This document shows positions 1 through 6,746 of a DNA stretch of 32,812 nucleotides, piece after piece (the first letter of the stretch is position 1; each line of letters opens with the position of its first letter). The notes beneath the pieces were generated by a model. It was not told the DNA's origin and did no database searches. It saw nothing but the letters and a program-made list of their open reading frames with translations. Source of the DNA: Flemingiibacterium sp045649205. GTDB lineage: Bacteria; Bacillota; Clostridia; Oscillospirales; CAG-272. The stretch covers positions 1-32,812 of the forward strand of contig JAZRPJ010000154.1 in the NCBI GenBank assembly GCA_045649205.1. The letters are read 5' to 3'. Both the position numbers and the translations under genes were made by a program.

Positions 1-212
1 GGACCGGCAGGACCAATAGGACCGGCAGGACCTTGAGGTCCGGGAGGACACTTGGAACAATCAAAGTCACAGGGACGTTCATCCTCGCAGGAATCGTTTT
101 GACAGCCGCAGTCACAATCATGCCTATCGTCATTATAATCATTCTTATTGCAGTTCTTATTGTCATTATCGTGACACCGGCAGTTCTTGTTGTTGAAATT
201 CCATAAGCTCAT
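1..212 (-). CDS. Collagen-like (Gly-X-Y repeat) protein, N-terminal part
   Basis: Only the first 70 codons lie in the window; the gene runs off the left edge. The start is ATG at 210-212, with a strong AGGAGGTG ribosome binding site 7-8 bases upstream. The product begins MSLWNFNNKNC, then has a stretch rich in Asn, Asp and Cys with about ten cysteines in 50 residues. After CPPGPQGPAGPIGPAG it becomes regular Gly-X-Y triplets. Collagen-like proteins of Bacillota with a Cys/Asn-rich head are commonly exosporium or surface-filament components; that role is inferred here. No signal peptide is visible, which fits assembly on the spore from the mother cell rather than Sec export. The Gly-Pro coding also makes the DNA repetitive (GGACCGGCAGGACC units). 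The length and C-terminal domain cannot be seen. Confidence 0.8.
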   Translation of the reverse strand, partial: MSLWNFNNKNCRCHDNDNKNCNKNDYNDDRHDCDCGCQNDSCEDERPCDFDCSKCPPGPQGPAGPIGPAG

Positions 213-242
213 AATATCACCTCCTTTCAATGGGATACACTA

Positions 243-251
243 TATGATATG
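243..251 (-). promoter_or_regulatory. Possible mother-cell sigma (E/K-like) -10 element
   Basis: On the minus strand the sequence reads CATATCATA, which fits the CATANNNTA pattern of sigma-K -10 boxes. A GTCACACC stretch lies about 12-16 bases upstream. It sits some 30 bases before the collagen-like start codon. The match is short and could be chance; no sigma-A promoter of comparable quality was found there. Confidence 0.25.
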
Positions 252-318
252 CCTCTCTGTAAAGGTGTGACATAAAGCTATCATGGAAATCTTGACTCTG
301 AAAATTTGATCTCGGCGT

Positions 319-500
319 CTACTCAAAACCAATTGCTTTCATTATAAAATCTTCTTGTTCTTCATTGATATCAGCGGCGATTGCCCTCGTATCTGCTTAG
401 TCCCCATAGAAAAGTACGCAGACTGGCGTACCGTTGCGGCTTGAGGCATGAACACAATTACTTCCATTTGCGGTGGAATTTTCACTATTTTTATTGAGCC
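319..500 (-). pseudogene. Unidentified gene remnant with an internal stop
   Basis: On the minus strand one frame reads SSRNGTPVCVLFYGD, a TAG-type interruption (TAA), then ADTRAIAADINEEQEDF, and ends at a TAG at 319-321. The residue mix on both sides of the stop looks protein-coding, with an acidic amphipathic C-terminus. No start codon or ribosome binding site is seen upstream, and the frame dissolves above about 500. I do not recognise the family. It is most simply a decayed 3' end of a gene, but the evidence is compositional only. Confidence 0.3.
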
Positions 501-586
501 GAGATTTATGCTACCGCCCAAAACGGTCTATTAACGAGAGCGGTGTTTAAAACCGTCACTATATTTCGCAAATGAATAGAAATCTA

Positions 587-615
587 TTGACTTTACCTAC
601 TAATTATGGTACAAT
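587..615 (+). promoter_or_regulatory. Sigma-A-type promoter
   Basis: TTGACT at 587-592 and TACAAT at 610-615 are separated by 17 bases. The TATGG just before the -10 box resembles the promoter before the second full-size barrel gene at 2577-2605. It probably once drove the decayed family copy ending at 831 and may now read through into the gene at 876. Confidence 0.6.
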
Positions 616-683
616 TTGAATGGATAATCAAGGAATATCGATAATTGAATTTTTGCGAGATGGCCGCGAAAAAATCACGGTGT

Positions 684-831
684 TTCCGACTTAAAAATTG
701 AATGACAGCGTGAAATGAAGATGTCGGTTCCCGTATAGTGGCATATTTTAATCACAGTCAGCTCCGACGAAATTAAAGTCAAGATGACTATAGATTATGC
801 TGAAGTTTTCATTGAGCCCGGTGATTTATAA
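684..831 (+). pseudogene. C-terminal relic of a third copy of the tandem barrel-protein family
   Basis: The frame ending at TAA 829-831 reads ITVSSDEIKVKM, then TIDYAEVFIEPGDL. This matches the C-terminus of the intact gene just downstream (VPENVKMTFDYADVCIEPQK) and of the next copy (SDYAEIYIEPAK). An in-frame TAG at 736-738 and the lack of any barrel sequence upstream show that only the tail of the C-terminal beta-domain survives. With the two large copies it indicates a former array of at least three paralogues. The part before about 745 is assigned only by position and weak similarity. Confidence 0.65.
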
Positions 832-875
832 ATTAGATTAAAATTTCAAAACTTTAAATAACTGGAGATACAACT

Positions 876-2456
876 ATGAAAATGTGGAATCAGGAAGAGG
901 AATCTAAATATAAGATTCAGGGAATAATGCTAAATCTTGACAACACATCCCATGGTGTCCGAGCAGAAACAACAGAGGAAAAAATTCGTGAATGGGTTGA
1001 CCAATTCAAGGGGACACATATAACAGATATTGTCATGAATTTCGCCGAGAGTGCTTGTATGTATCCATCTAAGGTCTTTTTGGGATGGTACGGTGATAAA
1101 TACACTCAAACCGTAGAAAACGGTCATCCTGTAGACTATTCCGGTTCATGGCTATGCCGCGGCCTTTATGAGCACTACAAGGTGTGCGGTCTTGATTATT
1201 TAAAGATGCTGTCCAAAGCACTTCCCGAAGCAGGAATAAATATGTGGCTTTCCATTCGCATGAACGATGCTCACAGCCGTGATAAAGAAACATCGATCTT
1301 GTTTACCGACTTTTATCATGAGCATCCTGAATACCGCCGCGTATTGTATCCAAGTAAAACCGGAGCATATTACGGCAACCTTTTGAATTACGAAATGCCC
1401 GAGGTGCGTAGGCGCTATCTTGACCTTATTGACGAGTCCCTCGACCGCTATGATGTTTACGGATTCCAGCTTGAATTTCAACGCAATTGCTTTCTTTTCA
1501 GTATTGGTGGTCAATACGACGGCGTTGAGATCATGAATCAGTTCATGCGAGATGCAAAGGCCATTATCACAAAATATGAGAAGAAATACGGACATAAGAT
1601 CAAGCTTTCCGTTCAGGTCTGTCCGGAAATATCTGCTAACTACGAATATGGCCTTGATATAATGACGTGGGCAAATGAGGGGCTTATTGATATGATTGTG
1701 CCGAAGAGCAGATATGTTACCAATAATGAGCTTCCGGTAAGACATTGGAAATCCATGTTTGAAAAATACGGGATCGAGATCGTTCCGGATATTGAGCACC
1801 GCATCAAAACCTCTTACCAAAAGAGCTACGATAATCTTCACGATATCGAAACATATGCCGGTACAGCAGCAATCTATTTCTCTCAGGGGGCGGACAAGAT
1901 CCAGCTATATAACATATTACCTTCGCTTAACCACATTTTCAAGGACGAAGATAAAATTGCAGAATACGACACGACAATTCCGATTCCCGAATCTTCAGGA
2001 GGTTCCGAACGTGGTTGGTGGTTGATTTTCACAACTATCGGTTCATATGATAAGCTTATGACAGTGAAACGCAAAGCGTTGCAAACGTATAACGATTCGG
2101 CTATTCCGTGGAGTAACAGCGCTGCGGCATTTCCGGCGACTTTAGAAAGCAAAAACGACTTCCTATTCCGCATCGCACTTGGCGATATTCCAAAAGGTGC
2201 AAAGGTGACGCTTAGACTCGCATCAAATGTGATTCTTGAAGATACCCCACCTGTGATTTATGTTAACAGCAAGCTTTGTAAATATATCGGAATTGCAGAT
2301 TCGGAAAATAAGATCCGCACAGAAAACAGACTGTATTGCTATGATGTTCCGACAGATGCTTACGGCAAGATGTATGCTGTTACTGAGATACAAGTACCTG
2401 AAAATGTCAAAATGACGTTTGACTATGCCGATGTGTGCATTGAACCGCAGAAATAG
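876..2456 (+). CDS. Glycoside-hydrolase-like TIM-barrel protein (copy 1, full-length)
   Basis: This is a 526-residue protein without a signal peptide, so probably cytoplasmic. The start is ATG 876 with TGGAG about 9 bases upstream. Residues from about 15 to 365 look like a (beta/alpha)8 barrel: an early strand MLNLDNTSHGV, then INMWLSIRMNDAH near 121-133, a FQLEFQR strand near 197-203 with candidate catalytic Glu and Arg, and FSQGADKIQLYNIL as a late strand. A C-terminal beta-sandwich (about 370-526) follows. The arrangement recalls bacterial GHL10/DUF187-type and related family 10-like hydrolases, but I cannot name the family or substrate. A paralogue follows at 2627 and a relic precedes it at 684-831. 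No terminator is obvious after it, so the tandem genes may be partly co-transcribed. Confidence 0.7.
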   Translation: MKMWNQEEESKYKIQGIMLNLDNTSHGVRAETTEEKIREWVDQFKGTHITDIVMNFAESACMYPSKVFLGWYGDKYTQTVENGHPVDYSGSWLCRGLYEHYKVCGLDYLKMLSKALPEAGINMWLSIRMNDAHSRDKETSILFTDFYHEHPEYRRVLYPSKTGAYYGNLLNYEMPEVRRRYLDLIDESLDRYDVYGFQLEFQRNCFLFSIGGQYDGVEIMNQFMRDAKAIITKYEKKYGHKIKLSVQVCPEISANYEYGLDIMTWANEGLIDMIVPKSRYVTNNELPVRHWKSMFEKYGIEIVPDIEHRIKTSYQKSYDNLHDIETYAGTAAIYFSQGADKIQLYNILPSLNHIFKDEDKIAEYDTTIPIPESSGGSERGWWLIFTTIGSYDKLMTVKRKALQTYNDSAIPWSNSAAAFPATLESKNDFLFRIALGDIPKGAKVTLRLASNVILEDTPPVIYVNSKLCKYIGIADSENKIRTENRLYCYDVPTDAYGKMYAVTEIQVPENVKMTFDYADVCIEPQK

Positions 2457-2576
2457 TAGTGATTTGTGGCATTTGCATTCGGATGCGGCGTGAAATTCTG
2501 GTTAAATAATAAGGTTTTTGATAAATTGTACAAAAACCGCACGCATTTTTGTATATTGCCGCTACTGTCAAAATCA

Positions 2577-2605
2577 TTGACAATGTAGTGAATATATGGT
2601 ATAAT
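2577..2605 (+). promoter_or_regulatory. Consensus sigma-A promoter
   Basis: A perfect TTGACA (2577-2582) and a perfect TATAAT (2600-2605) are 17 bases apart. Transcription would begin near 2612, only about 15 bases before the first usable codon of the downstream gene, leaving no room for a ribosome binding site. Confidence 0.8.
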
Positions 2606-2626
2606 TAACTATAATCGTTTGCTTTT

Positions 2627-4576
2627 TTGTTTATTGCGGCTACGAATGCAGCAACTACCAAATCGCCTATTAAGCTTCCGAATAAAGGTGTTCCCACATC
2701 TGCTGTCAGTGGGGATATTCTCTTGGCCGGTAATCTTGACAATGAGGATGAAAGCAAAACAATTTTAAAGACTACGCCAAGTACATTTATTTGGAAATGG
2801 GTAAAGGCGGACAATGGCGGCGGTTATATTGAAACCGGACTTCTGCCGAATGAATATACCGGTCCCTGCTTTGCACCCGAAGAACAGGTCCCGGCAGGAA
2901 AATACAAGCTTACCTTTTATGTCCGTACTGTGTATGAGGGTCATAAAACTGTATTATGTGCTGAGATACACGACACCAATAAGGATACCAATAATCATTG
3001 GTGCAACGGATATTACAAGACAGGTTCAGATGTAGTTAAGTTTTTTAATGTCGAAGTAACCGATGAATGGCAGAAGGTTGAATTCTATTTTCAGCTTGAT
3101 GCTCCTATGCACGAGATCTTGATTCGTGGCGTACCTTCTCCTATTCTCAAGATTCCGTTCTGCGTTGATGAGGTTTCCCTTGTACCCGTAACGGATTCCC
3201 AGTACCCTGCGACACAGAAGCTTTTTGATAAATCAAAGGCAGATTGGGGCACGGTTAATAACTCAACCGCTTCTCTTGATTATATTGATGAATATGCAGA
3301 CAAGAAGAAGTGGGATCCCGAAGAAGGCATAAATATGTGGCTGTCTATTCGAATGAATGACCACCATGACCGTAATCTTGAGTATTCCTCCCTTTTCACC
3401 GAGTATTATTTTGAGCATCCCGAGCATCGCCGCATAAATCCGGCAACTTATCCTACCCTCACAGCCAAGGATACCTTTAGCAACCTTTTAAGCTATGCAA
3501 TTCCCGAGGTCAGAGATACGTTCCTCGCGCTTGTCAATGAATCTCTTGACAGATACGATGTTTATGGATATCAGTACGAATTCCAAAGAAATCACCTGCT
3601 TTTCCCCATTGGTATGGAGTACAGCGGTATTGAGATCATGAACCAATTTATGCGTGACACTGATCAAATTCTTTCCGTCTATGAGGAAAAATACGGTCAC
3701 GAAATAAAGATGGCAGTACAGGTTCCCGCTGACCTTCAAACCAACTACGATTGCGGGCTTGACGTTATGACATGGGTTTCCGAGGGAATTGTTGATATGG
3801 TATCTCCCACGGGTAAGTGGAATACAATATATAACGAGCTTCCCGTTAAGATGTGGAAATCTCTTCTTGATCCTTACGGGGTTGAGCTTATTCCTTGTAT
3901 GGAGCACGGTTTGTCCATAAATGTGAGCAAGGGCCATCATATATCTCCGAACATCGAGCAATATGCGGGTTCAGCTGCTCTGTATCTGTCACAAGGTGCA
4001 GATAAGCTTCAGCTTTATAATATTCTTATTCCTCTTTACTTTAAGTTTAAGGAAACCGAAAAGCTGGCTGAATATGATACATCTTTTGAAATTCCCGAAA
4101 CAGCCTCCGGTACCACCGCAGGTATTGGTTGGTGGATTCTTCTTACAACTTGCGGTTCCTATGATAAGCTGATGACGATGAATCGCAGTATTATTCCTAC
4201 CTATCATGATACTTCAGTTACAGGTAAGCCTTCAACATATACAGCGCAGTTCCCGATCTTTCTTCCTGTAGGCTATAGCAAAGTATTTCAGGTTGGTATT
4301 GGCGATGTTCCCGAAGGAGCAACCGTAACACTGAAGATCGCCGCAATACGTGCATCTGAGGAAAAGGCTCCAACTGTATATGTAAACTCTACACCTTGTA
4401 AATTCGTTGGTATAGAGGAAAGCCCGGACTTAAGGTTTACCTCCAATTCCGTATACTGCTTTGAATTGCCGGAATCTGTTCACGATGATATGTTTGCTGT
4501 GGTTGAAGTTACTTCTGCAGAAAAAAATTCGCTTAATTCAGATTACGCAGAAATATATATAGAACCGGCAAAATAA
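2627..4576 (+). CDS. Paralogue of the barrel protein with an N-terminal beta-sandwich (copy 2, probably defective)
   Basis: The open frame from TTG 2627 encodes 649 residues. Residues about 30-195 form a beta-sandwich typical of carbohydrate-binding modules (GKYKLTFYVRT, WQKVEFYFQLDAP, FCVDEVSLVPV). From about 230 the protein resembles copy 1: NMWLSIRMNDHHDR, SLDRYDVYGYQYEFQRN, MNQFMRD, SQGADKLQLYNIL, and the same C-terminal beta-domain. Similarity to copy 1 starts abruptly near base 3318, so about 80-90 residues of the first barrel units are missing. The N-terminus reads SFAFLFIAATNAATT before and after the TTG, like the core and cleavage site of a signal peptide whose start is lost, and no ribosome binding site is present. 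It was probably a secreted binding-module hydrolase. It is now likely a pseudogene in frame, or an unusual variant. Confidence 0.6.
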   Translation: MFIAATNAATTKSPIKLPNKGVPTSAVSGDILLAGNLDNEDESKTILKTTPSTFIWKWVKADNGGGYIETGLLPNEYTGPCFAPEEQVPAGKYKLTFYVRTVYEGHKTVLCAEIHDTNKDTNNHWCNGYYKTGSDVVKFFNVEVTDEWQKVEFYFQLDAPMHEILIRGVPSPILKIPFCVDEVSLVPVTDSQYPATQKLFDKSKADWGTVNNSTASLDYIDEYADKKKWDPEEGINMWLSIRMNDHHDRNLEYSSLFTEYYFEHPEHRRINPATYPTLTAKDTFSNLLSYAIPEVRDTFLALVNESLDRYDVYGYQYEFQRNHLLFPIGMEYSGIEIMNQFMRDTDQILSVYEEKYGHEIKMAVQVPADLQTNYDCGLDVMTWVSEGIVDMVSPTGKWNTIYNELPVKMWKSLLDPYGVELIPCMEHGLSINVSKGHHISPNIEQYAGSAALYLSQGADKLQLYNILIPLYFKFKETEKLAEYDTSFEIPETASGTTAGIGWWILLTTCGSYDKLMTMNRSIIPTYHDTSVTGKPSTYTAQFPIFLPVGYSKVFQVGIGDVPEGATVTLKIAAIRASEEKAPTVYVNSTPCKFVGIEESPDLRFTSNSVYCFELPESVHDDMFAVVEVTSAEKNSLNSDYAEIYIEPAK

Positions 4577-4587
4577 TATATGAAGCA

Positions 4588-4622
4588 AATCAAGCTTCCG
4601 CTATTGCGGAAGCTTGATTTTT
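4588..4622 (+). terminator. Rho-independent terminator after the barrel-protein genes
   Basis: A perfect 14-bp stem (AATCAAGCTTCCGC at 4588-4601 and its complement at 4606-4619) has a TATT loop and is followed by a T run. It begins 12 bases after the copy 2 stop codon. Confidence 0.9.
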
Positions 4623-4749
4623 GTATATTTGACAGGGCATAGTAAAGGCTGATTTTTCAGTATGTTTCGGCTTTATTCTGTCCATCGGGTAACTGATGCA
4701 ATGTTTCTGTTAATGCTTCTGTGGTGTAGACGAGTACCCGCTGTTTTGA

Positions 4750-4778
4750 TTGACAAATTGATGCTTTCATGATATAAT
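4750..4778 (+). promoter_or_regulatory. Consensus sigma-A promoter
   Basis: TTGACA (4750-4755) and TATAAT (4773-4778), both perfect, have a 17-base spacer. They lie about 22 bases before the start codon at 4801, which has an AAGGATGGTG ribosome binding site. Confidence 0.85.
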
Positions 4779-4800
4779 TAAAACCAAGGATGGTGAAAAT

Positions 4801-5466
4801 ATGATTATTACAATTACTCAAACCGCATCCAATATCAAACAAACCTATAACATAGAAAGTGATAATTTTTATTTTCAAGGAAATTGCGGTAGCTTCAGCC
4901 ACCTCCAAAAGATAACCCTTTCCGGTAAGAATGATATAATTACCGGAAATTATAACACAGCCAATGCTGTAAATTATATACCTTTCCGTTATCTGTTTGG
5001 CTCGGCAAATATTTCTCGTGTTTTCGATCTCTATAGAAATGGTAATTTGTACGGTAGTATTGCTTTTTCTAAACATGGATTTTTAAAAAGCTTTTACGTT
5101 ATTGCTTTGGATAACGGAGAAATTCTTCATTGCTATAATCTCTCAAAAGGCTCTTTTGATTATGTTCCTGTCTATCTTGATAATAAACAAATTGCCTTAT
5201 TGGAAACATATTTAAATGTAAACGACTATAAATATGCCCATAAGCTATATATTTTAGACGAATACGATAGATTTGCTGAAACGCTATCCTTTTTCACTTT
5301 GTACTATGCAAACTATCGTTTTGCAAAGAGATTTCATATGAGCAAAGGTTCTGCATATGAGAAAACGTGGAGCTTTTCAAAATACAAAGATAAATATGAT
5401 GAAAAGTGGAGAGAAACGCATTTTCCAAATGAAAATTTCTTTGGTAAAATAAATTTGATTGACTAA
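4801..5466 (+). CDS. Small tubby/LURP-one-like beta-rich protein
   Basis: The 221-residue product has no signal peptide or membrane segment. The sequence is rich in Tyr, Asn and aromatic residues arranged as short beta strands (FYVIALDNGEILHCYNL, YKYAHKLYILDEYDR) and ends in a basic, Lys/Tyr-rich tail. The pattern of strands followed by an aromatic helix (FAETLSFFTLYYANYRF) resembles the tubby C-terminal/LURP-one superfamily seen in many Clostridia proteins of unknown function; that assignment is by eye and tentative. The gene is markedly AT-rich compared with the glycogen genes downstream, which hints at horizontal acquisition. It has its own consensus promoter and appears monocistronic. Its stop codon overlaps the stop of a minus-strand recombinase relic. 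Confidence 0.7.
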   Translation: MIITITQTASNIKQTYNIESDNFYFQGNCGSFSHLQKITLSGKNDIITGNYNTANAVNYIPFRYLFGSANISRVFDLYRNGNLYGSIAFSKHGFLKSFYVIALDNGEILHCYNLSKGSFDYVPVYLDNKQIALLETYLNVNDYKYAHKLYILDEYDRFAETLSFFTLYYANYRFAKRFHMSKGSAYEKTWSFSKYKDKYDEKWRETHFPNENFFGKINLID

Positions 5467-5622
5467 CGACTGTTTATGGCTAATTCACGAATCTGCTTCA
5501 TAAATACGTCATGCTCTACCGTGCACGAAGGTGAGGAATGCCGCAGCTCGTGGAAGCGAATCTTTTTTAGCTCGTGCTTATATCCAAAATTTCGAATTCT
5601 GCCGTTAAATATCGAGCGATGC
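5463..5622 (-). pseudogene. Relic of a tyrosine recombinase (phage integrase) gene
   Basis: The minus-strand frame ending at TAG 5463-5465 reads NGRIRNFGYKHELKKIRF, then HELRHSSPSC, then 15-20 further residues. The IRFHxLRHS pattern (HELRH codons at 5538-5552) is the box II signature of the tyrosine-recombinase catalytic domain. The usual downstream helix, GHS motif and nucleophilic Tyr are absent, and there is no upstream catalytic domain, so only a fragment is left. It suggests a past integration event in this AT-rich stretch. Confidence 0.5.
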
Positions 5623-5657
5623 GGATTTTTAAAAAACAACTATGGAGGTACACCTGT

Positions 5658-6611
5658 ATGAAAAAACAATTGCTCATACTTGCCGCAATTCTCATACTTA
5701 TGTTACTTTTTTCAGCTTGTTCACCCAGAGGTGAGTTGCCGGTAGCTGGGGATACGAGCAATGATACCACGCCCGGTACGATTAACGATGATGCCGACAC
5801 GACCGCTATTAATTCCATGGATGAAAAGATCACCCCTTCCTACAATTACAGTGAGAAAGAAATCATATCCATAATTGATACCAATATCGATATTCTTGCA
5901 TCAAAAATGCATCCACTTGCCGATGACAACGAAATCATGGAGGCATATCCTACCGAAACGCGCGCCATTTTAGGCCTTGGAGAAGCGGCTCTGCCTCACC
6001 TCAAGGATATTGCGGGCAAATTCATTGCAAACAATGAAGACTTGGAATCATACCGCGCTGTAATGGCAATGGCTTTGGCGTATAAAATTAAACCGGAGTT
6101 GTACGAACTCCGCTTTGAATCACCCAACGGGAAGTATGTGCTGATGGCATCCGTAGAAAGCTTTGCTGGTATGTTTGATCCCTTTTCAAACGGATTTTAC
6201 TGCAATGTCAGAATAGTTGCCGTAGAATCGGAAGAAGTTGTTATCGCTGATAAAGATGTTTGCTACTCAAATATTGAAGTTAATTGGTCGGATGACAGCA
6301 GATACACAGCCATTCGTGAAGGGCATCAGCGTTACGGCACAAGAATAGTTCTGTTTGACCTTCAAAGGAAGGAGTTTACTGCGCTTCCGTACATGGAAAT
6401 TGCCGATCAAATTCTGCCGGGAGTCAGCCCTTACAGCTACCATTTGAAATTCAAATCCTTTGATAACGAGTCGGAGCGTATTACCGTTAGCTTCGAAATG
6501 TGGTTGAATGATGTGGCCGGAACAGGTGTGGTGGGGGAATACACCTATGATATCGATGGGAAAAAGATTGTAAATATGGACTATAATAAATACCAATTAA
6601 GCGAAGCATAA
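5658..6611 (+). CDS. Predicted lipoprotein of unknown function
   Basis: The start is ATG 5658, with GGAGG 9-10 bases upstream. An in-frame upstream ATG at 5574 lacks a ribosome binding site and would bury the signal. The 317-residue product begins MKKQLLILAAILILMLLF, followed by a lipobox SAC with Cys near residue 20, so it is predicted to be lipid-anchored outside the membrane. After a Thr/Asp-rich linker comes a helical segment (about 70-140, ETRAILGLGEAALPHLKDIA, like one HEAT-type repeat). A beta-rich C-terminal half follows, with NWSDDSRYTAIREGHQRYG resembling a beta-propeller blade. No enzyme motif is visible. It lies 17 bases before the next translational start, so the two may form an operon. 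Confidence 0.75.
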   Translation: MKKQLLILAAILILMLLFSACSPRGELPVAGDTSNDTTPGTINDDADTTAINSMDEKITPSYNYSEKEIISIIDTNIDILASKMHPLADDNEIMEAYPTETRAILGLGEAALPHLKDIAGKFIANNEDLESYRAVMAMALAYKIKPELYELRFESPNGKYVLMASVESFAGMFDPFSNGFYCNVRIVAVESEEVVIADKDVCYSNIEVNWSDDSRYTAIREGHQRYGTRIVLFDLQRKEFTALPYMEIADQILPGVSPYSYHLKFKSFDNESERITVSFEMWLNDVAGTGVVGEYTYDIDGKKIVNMDYNKYQLSEA

Positions 6612-6628
6612 CACAAGGAGAAGATACA

Positions 6629-6715
6629 ATGGCAAATATTATCTATGATCTTTCCGCATTGATCTTTAATATTATCATTACACAGCTTAATTCCAAGCAA
6701 ACTGTCTGCATTTGA
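6629..6715 (+). other. Short frame that may be the displaced N-terminus of the next gene
   Basis: ATG 6629 follows AAGGAG with ideal spacing and opens a 28-codon frame (MANIIYDLSALIFNIIITQL...) ending at TGA 6713-6715. The +1 frame in the overlapping stretch reads IPSKLSAFEKEARNIKIKDL and runs straight into the downstream protein. A single base shift between about 6663 and 6712 would join them. It could instead be a genuine leader peptide. Confidence 0.4.
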
Positions 6716-6746
6716 AAAGGAGGCGCGCAATATTAAAATTAAAGAT

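Noticed and set aside
1..45. Short direct repeats GGACCGGCAGGACC that look like a repeat array
   Set aside because: They encode Gly-Pro-Ala/Gly-Pro-Ile collagen triplets in frame; there are no spacers of CRISPR type.
1200..1841. Long minus-strand open frame of 213 codons antisense to the first barrel gene
   Set aside because: It is fully antisense to a gene with clear homology to its paralogue, has no ribosome binding site, and its translation is low-complexity shadow text.
2513..2538. Inverted repeat GGTTTTTG / CAAAAACC after the first barrel gene as a terminator
   Set aside because: The stem is A/T-rich with a 10-base loop and no adjacent T run on the plus strand, so termination is unlikely or weak.
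4657..4746. Minus-strand peptide QRVLVYTTEALTETLHQLPD ending in a stop at 4657, resembling a gene tail
   Set aside because: It looks coding-like and could belong to the same mobile debris as the integrase relic, but I cannot match it to a family and the frame continues antisense through a real gene.
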